Below, one piece after another: positions 58,724 to 64,000 of a stretch of DNA of 64,000 nt. A program made the translations under genes and the position numbers. This stretch comes from Antitrichia curtipendula (lineage: Eukaryota; Streptophyta; Bryopsida; Hypnales; Leucodontaceae). Each line of letters starts with the position of its first letter. The first letter of the stretch is position 1. The stretch is from assembly GCA_951230915.1 (NCBI GenBank), contig OX579641.1, forward strand, positions 11,842,001 to 11,906,000, given 5' to 3'. The notes under the pieces were generated by a model that ran no database searches, was not told the DNA's origin, and saw only the letters and a list, made by a program, of their open reading frames with translations.

Positions 58724-58899
58724 TACAAATTTTTTTTCTCTAATCAGAGTAGTAGTGAAATTAAAGCAAAATGTTCACAAATAAACCTACGGGCCTTTCG
58801 TGGAGCTACCACTCCAAGCTCAGAGGTGAAATCTGAATCTAATTATAATCCTCAAATTAACACTGCATATGACAATGATAGGTGTAAATTTTTGAGGAA

Positions 58900-61646
58900 T
58901 TACGCAGACTCAAGCTCAACCGAGTTGCTGATGTTGGCGAAGCCATCGTTCTTCACCTGTGCAGAGACGTCATCGATTTGTGCACTCAACTGTGCGATTC
59001 GCTCATTGAGGTTTCTTCGTGTTGTCTGCGTCGAAAGGGCCTCATCAGTAGATTATAGAAACGAGTGTAACAATCACAGATAGTGGAATTGGTCCTGACC
59101 ATATTCATAAACGTGAGGCTTGCCACTAAAAGGCACAGACAGTCGTACTTTAGGTGATTTAGCAACAAGCTTATAATTTGAAGCAACATCATGTGCAACT
59201 ATGGGTGAGATAACAAGTTTTAAGTTGATCCATTGAATTGCATTTATGACACCTCATGAAACATTTGAGGTAACAAGAGTCCAATCCACCTCAAAGACGT
59301 AGCTTGAAACTTTGTTACCTAAAAGTTTTTATAAATGCCACATAGGAAACATGCTTCAAGCTCATTCTTGTTACTTGGACTACAGTAGTGCAAAGTTAAC
59401 ATGGAAAACACAAGGTACAAGGAATAAGAAGAATTGAAATTTGCACCAATTTCTTGTTATCTCAAGGCATGTTGCTTTGACCTGTACAATCTAAAGTGGT
59501 TCTTAGTAAGGAACAAAAGGCAGAAAACCCACTTGCATATCTTACACCTCACAGTCAACGAAAACTAGTGGCAAAGGAGTCTCTCACCTCAAGGCTATCA
59601 TCATCTTCCATTTTTGATGATAATTCATCTTCCTTCTCAGTTTGTGCCCGTTCCAGCGATTTGGTGATCTGACATTCAAATCACCGTGAAAAATATGTCA
59701 CGTAATGTGCCCCTCCAAACGACCTTTTAAGATACTAGTTATTGACGAGGTGGCAAGTTCTCTAAGTTCACAAAGGAATCTTTGTTCAAGAACCAGTTAA
59801 TCCCAATATCCCTTTGTGACATCCATTAACAGCGGAATTGGAAGCAAAGCAGACCAGACGAAAACAAGGCTCCCACAATCAATTTACTAGACAGTGAATC
59901 CAATGAATTACCAACTCAGCAAATAGACTTACTGTTATACCCACTTCTCCATGAGCTCAACATAGAGTAATGAATCAAAAGAACCAAAAAAATTGTTATT
60001 GAACTCTAAATTCCACTCTTACGTCATCCACAAAAGTATACAAACACAGAGAAATTTACCTGGGGTGCAAGCACGTAGCCTAAGGCACCGAAGACCACCC
60101 CACCAAGAACAAAACCAACCACAAAGTCACCGCCACCTCCTCGTCTGTGCAGGCGAACGAGAATGATCAATAGTTACTCAAATGAATTTGAGTTACAGAC
60201 TATTGGAAAACACACTGAGCAGTGATGCTCTTTACATATTAGAATGATAAATCGGTGCAGGCAAATTAGATTCTAGAAAAACATTCAGACAGGATGCCAG
60301 AAAAGTGTCCCCTCGGTTATCCAAACACAGGAGGGTTTTTTGGAATGTTGTAATTCAGTGTACCAGTGTTATACATTTTAGAGTCGGATGACTTTAGAGC
60401 ACCTACGCAATCCGGCTTTAGAAACCCACAATATACTCATTTGGTCTCCAATTTCTTTCATTCCAACTGCGTTACATTCAGATCCAATTTTCATTTCCAC
60501 CGAAATTGAACAAAGATGTTGAGACCAAGACATACTTGCACAGTGAACAATTTGGCTTAAGTTTAAATTGATAGCAAGAGAGATTTCAATACTCTCTACC
60601 AAGGAGGAAATTACAGTGAGCAAGAACCTGTACTCAGCAGAGACAGAAGCACGGCGACCAGAGATTTGTGATGGCCAAGTCCGCTGCGGTGTAAACCGCA
60701 AGGATGACTTTTGAGAATTCGAGGAGGAAGCACCTGCTCACAACAATTGAATTACATCACATCTTTACACCTGAACTTCCCTCACAAAAATCTGCAAATG
60801 TTCATATCTCTGCAAAGAGCAATGAAGCTCCAGCATATACCTAGATTTTCTAGGCAGTGTACTGCAAGATTACGCTCCTACCTTCTCAAAAATATTCTTT
60901 TCTAATATGCGTCTTCCCTCTCAAACTCTCTCTACCCCAACACGCACAATTCAGAACCACAAAAACAAATTAACAAACCCTACAAGTCCTCAAAGCTCAA
61001 CTAGATCGGATTGACAGATACAAAGCTTATAAGATTATGGCGTGAATCATTCGATTGCACATCAATCTGATACATAACAACATGAACACCAGCCAGTATT
61101 CCTCTTCTAGGACAAAACCCAAGCATCCACAAGGTCAAAACTCTTGGGTGAGCACCACAAATCCAAGGTGCCAGAAAAAACTCAATGAAATGATACCGAT
61201 CAAAGGCTCTCACATGACACAACAATTCCAAAGGCTATTATGCTTCAAGAAAGAGACTATATGGGCATTGAATCCGGCGGTTGCAACGGGATAATAGGAT
61301 CACAGAGACGGTAACAACAATGCAGGGAACCCACTACTTCACAAATCCAAATTGCTTGAATGTAACTGGCAAGAAAACTAAATACTAATGCAAAGACGCT
61401 GAAGAGTATGAAGCGCAACCCTATTGCATCGAGGAGACTCGAAAACTATGCTAATCCGAGCGGAGAAACCAAGAAGAAGGAAAAAAAAAAGAATCTTTGC
61501 ATTGACCTCGTTTTCATCGCCAGTGCAAGACCCATCAAGCGCTCGAAGTACTGAACAAGAGAAAGAGAGATTGCGGTGGCACCTGGAAGGAGAGGCAATG
61601 CGGAAGCCCACAATGCAGAAGCGGGTGGAGCTGTGCAGGAAGCCAT
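58900..61646 (-). CDS. Chloroplast inner-envelope-type small membrane protein, five exons
   Basis: Exons (minus strand): 61583-61646, 60628-60733, 60060-60144, 59588-59668, 58900-59025; all junctions are GT-AG and in phase, giving 153 residues. The N-terminus (MASCTAPPASALWASALP... with Ser/Arg-rich continuation) looks like a plastid transit peptide of about 55 residues. It is followed by one Gly-rich membrane segment (GGGGDFVVGFVLGGVVFGAL), an acidic linker, and an amphipathic coiled segment (RRNLNERIAQLSAQIDDVSAQ). This plan matches a conserved plant family, typified by Arabidopsis At1g42960, described as localised to the chloroplast inner membrane; the biochemical role is unknown. It is divergent from DGAT2, the two starts lying 560 bp apart. 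A truncated copy is at 425-2221. Confidence 0.85.
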
Positions 61647-62206
61647 CTTGGTGGGAAGAAACAAAAGCCACAAGAACTAATTAAGTTAAGCCCAGAAGTT
61701 GCAGCGACTGCGGCCAAGAGGAGGTTGTGACTTTCTGGAATAAACACTTTGATGGCAGAGATGATGACGATGAGACCGAGGCAACACCCCAAGCAAAAAG
61801 TGAGACACGTCCTCGTCATCATCACAACAAAAGGACAAACTGACAATCACAGTAAAACTTTTTTCCAAAAATCAGAAAATTACCGAATATTTTAAGAACC
61901 CTAATTTATCACAGCCAAACCAACTCTGTCTCACTTCACTTCAGTCATTTCTTCTCCAATTGGATCCCTTCAGCATTTTCGATCCCTTCCCAGTACTGAT
62001 GTCACAGATAAACCTGCGAAATTGGAGTAACCAGAAGTACATTTAATTGCAAGGGGAAGCTGCTTGAAGTGCAATTTGGGTTCTGAGGACTTGGGTGTCG
62101 GAGGTTGCTGTTTTTTTGGATATGACTGAGTCCAGGGGTTGATTTGAAGGAAATTAGATCGCTGGGTGGAGGAAACAGAAGCACCGTGGTCGAGGAGCTG
62201 GGAGCT

Positions 62207-64000
62207 ATGACGCAAGGCGATCTGAAGAAGGGCGTGAAGACTGATGTGTTGACGTTTCTGGCACTAGTGTTGTGGCTGGGAGGCATTCATCTCAACCTGC
62301 TCGTTGTCGGGTTTTGCTTTTGGAATCTGCACAGTCCGTGGGCGATCACGTAAGCTCACTGTGTTATGTTTTTCTTTACTTCGAAAACTAGGGCGTGAGA
62401 TTTTTGTGTTTGGTTACAGGATTCGCTAATCCGCATTCTACTAGCACTCACTGACAATAGTTTGCTGAGTACCAATTCTGTCATTCTTGAACTGAAGATG
62501 TTACAGGGTCTGTGCCAAGAAAGAAGATGACATAGAAACAGGACATTTTGGATACCCTAATTCTTCCTTGAATTAGCATTTGGGCCCACGGTGTTCGCAG
62601 CTCCTTTCAAGAATGTTACGGTTGTTCGTTTTCGTGGACACTGAATTTCAATTACAGGAGAACTATAAGAATCCCCAAACCCTTATAATCTGAGGCATTT
62701 TGTCATATCTTCTACGTGACAAGCCGGTTTTAGCATTGTGCATTACCGACTTTGTGTTGAAGTTGTGCAGAATACTGACTTTCTGGGTGACGCTCATTTT
62801 CATCCCCGTTCGATATGATGGTGCGCTTGGGGGGGCAGTCGCGAGATTCATATGCAAATATGCAGTGGCGTATTTCCCTATCAAAGTGGTCTTCGAGGAT
62901 GAGAATGCCTTTGATTTGAAGAAATCTTATGGTGAGTGGTACTTGCACTGGTGCACCTCGCTGTTACAAATACTGGGTTCAAAATCAGTGAGCATTTCAA
63001 GTACGAACCTCTTAGCTTGTTTTGAAGGCGGGGCTCATGGAGGTCGGCAATTGCATACATCTTTCGTTTCGTAGATTGTGATATTGCTGATTTATGTTGC
63101 TAAAGGAGTTATAGGTCCAAGTTCTGAACCCCTAATAGATTATCGATTCATGGTGTTACGATGACCAATTGACTGGTTATATTGTGAAAACATATGATTC
63201 AGATGAGGCCTAGCTTTTTCAAAATGAGTATAATATTCTTGAAGGTAGCTGCTAAAATCTTAGGCCCATCTGCTAATTCCAGGAAGAATCAGGGTATCTG
63301 TGATGCCCTAATTCTCTGACGGCTTTTCGTGGTAAAGATCTTACATCTTAAATTCAAGAATAAAAGAGTTGACACCTAGACAACTATGGTAGACAGGTGT
63401 GGCCACTGCCTACCATAATGTAGTTAATTTACGTGCAGTGAAAGGGTTGGGCGATTAACGCTGGTCGAATGTTATGAGCGAAGAACATCGCATGTGTTGA
63501 TTGCAAAATAAATAAAATTGGACAAAAGAAGTTCCCATTCGACCTAATTTATACACATGAGATGCAATTTGGGCTTCTTGGTCGTTTAGGATTTAAGGTT
63601 GTTATTAGGATTTATGTGGCAATGCCCTAATCTCGTTGATCTCTAATCGAGCATATGCTTGGAGTGGGTAGTGTTTGCAGCGGAGCCGCATTCTTTGCTT
63701 CCAATTGCCATCGTTGTTTTGACTCCACAAAGCGGGGTCATTCCAGTCACCAATTTACGTGGTCTTGCGACTTCAGCAGTGAGTTTCTCTTCAAATAATC
63801 GCAGTCTCATTTCCTTTGTGATGACAGCTGAATATAGAGTACGTAAGTAGTGATTGAGGGGAGTAATGGCAGATATTCTGGACACCAGTTTTGCGGCATG
63901 TTTGGTCATGGATGGGGGCGGTGCCCGTCACAAGGAAACGTTTTACAGAATTTCTTCAAGGAGGAACAAGTGTTTTAATTATACCAGGAGGTGTTCAAGA
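62207..64000 (+). CDS. DGAT2: Diacylglycerol O-acyltransferase 2, partial (5' part)
   Basis: Exons: 62207-62349, 62771-62931, 63681-63778, and 63873 to beyond the window; phases join without gaps. The product catalyses the last step of triacylglycerol synthesis (diacylglycerol plus acyl-CoA) at the ER membrane. Visible family features: an N-terminal hydrophobic region (FLALVLWLGGIHLNLLVVGF), then RFICKYAVAYFPIKVVFED, the plant form EPHS of the His-Pro-His-Gly active-site motif (exon 3, EPHSLLPIAI), and LRHVWSWMGAVPVTRKRF with IIPGGVQE at the window edge. The ATG at 62207 is the first in frame; upstream in-frame sequence lacks an ATG. The second membrane segment is short (ILTFWVTLIFIPV). Confidence 0.88.

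Noticed and set aside
61378..61671. 97-codon frame as first exon of the envelope gene
   Set aside because: The alternative frame with ATG at 61646 splices in phase to the next exon and gives a better transit peptide.

Overview
The window is nuclear DNA from a plant: spliceosomal introns, TATA-box promoters, a chloroplast-targeted protein gene and a plant-type DGAT2 gene are all present. The background is AT-rich and dominated by DNA transposons. The transposon set and the pore-former-like gene suggest a non-seed plant (fern, lycophyte or bryophyte), but this is inference; nothing here names a species. Ordinary genes are few: a five-exon gene for a small chloroplast inner-envelope-type protein (58900-61646, minus), a divergent DGAT2 gene running off the right edge (62207 onward, plus), and one intronless, GC-rich gene for a possible beta-pore-forming or lectin-like protein (55346-56314, plus). 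The left edge (425-2221) holds a truncated, oppositely oriented copy of the envelope gene, wedged between termini of one transposon family.

Most of the rest is nested DNA transposons. From left to right: a 4.7-kb element with 14-bp terminal inverted repeats and an 8-bp target duplication (2880-7579); a decayed Plavaka/CMC-type transposase gene (8411-12622) carrying a CACTA-type MITE; several foldback and TTAA-flanked elements; and two almost identical 6,124-bp hAT elements in inverted orientation (16617-22740 and 26887-33010), which form a large palindrome. The 4.1-kb palindrome spacer contains a 200-N gap flanked by the same 989 bp on both sides, an unmerged contig overlap.

The main result comes from reading the palindrome junctions. 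The 8-bp target duplications of the two hAT copies are swapped between copies. A kinase gene is split, with its N-lobe on the minus strand right of the palindrome and its C-lobe on the plus strand inside the spacer. Inverting the spacer on paper repairs three things together: both target duplications, the kinase reading frame, and the ends of a third, giant hAT element. That giant element then runs from the reverse complement of 24435 to 50171. It has 13-bp perfect terminal repeats (CAGGGTTGTCACA), an 8-bp duplication matching at 7 of 8 bases (ACAAGCAC/ACAAGCGC), and about 18.9 kb excluding the nested hAT. It carries a kinase, two paralogous coiled-coil genes (one with a RING finger) and a BED/DUF659 hAT transposase with a long disordered tail. 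The genes are arranged as two divergent pairs.

Arrays of a short CpG-rich motif, GTCC(C/G)CGCCC, recur at about 18-25-bp spacing. They lie directly upstream of the TATA boxes of the kinase, the RING gene and the transposase, and again inside both ends of the giant element. This resembles a transposase-binding/promoter system such as that of En/Spm or Ac, but with its own motif. Almost all the transposon genes carry stops or frameshifts, so these copies look inactive. The right flank of the giant element (50880-53700) is a tandem repeat whose units hold three TTAA-flanked, piggyBac-like MITEs, with unoccupied sites in sister units.
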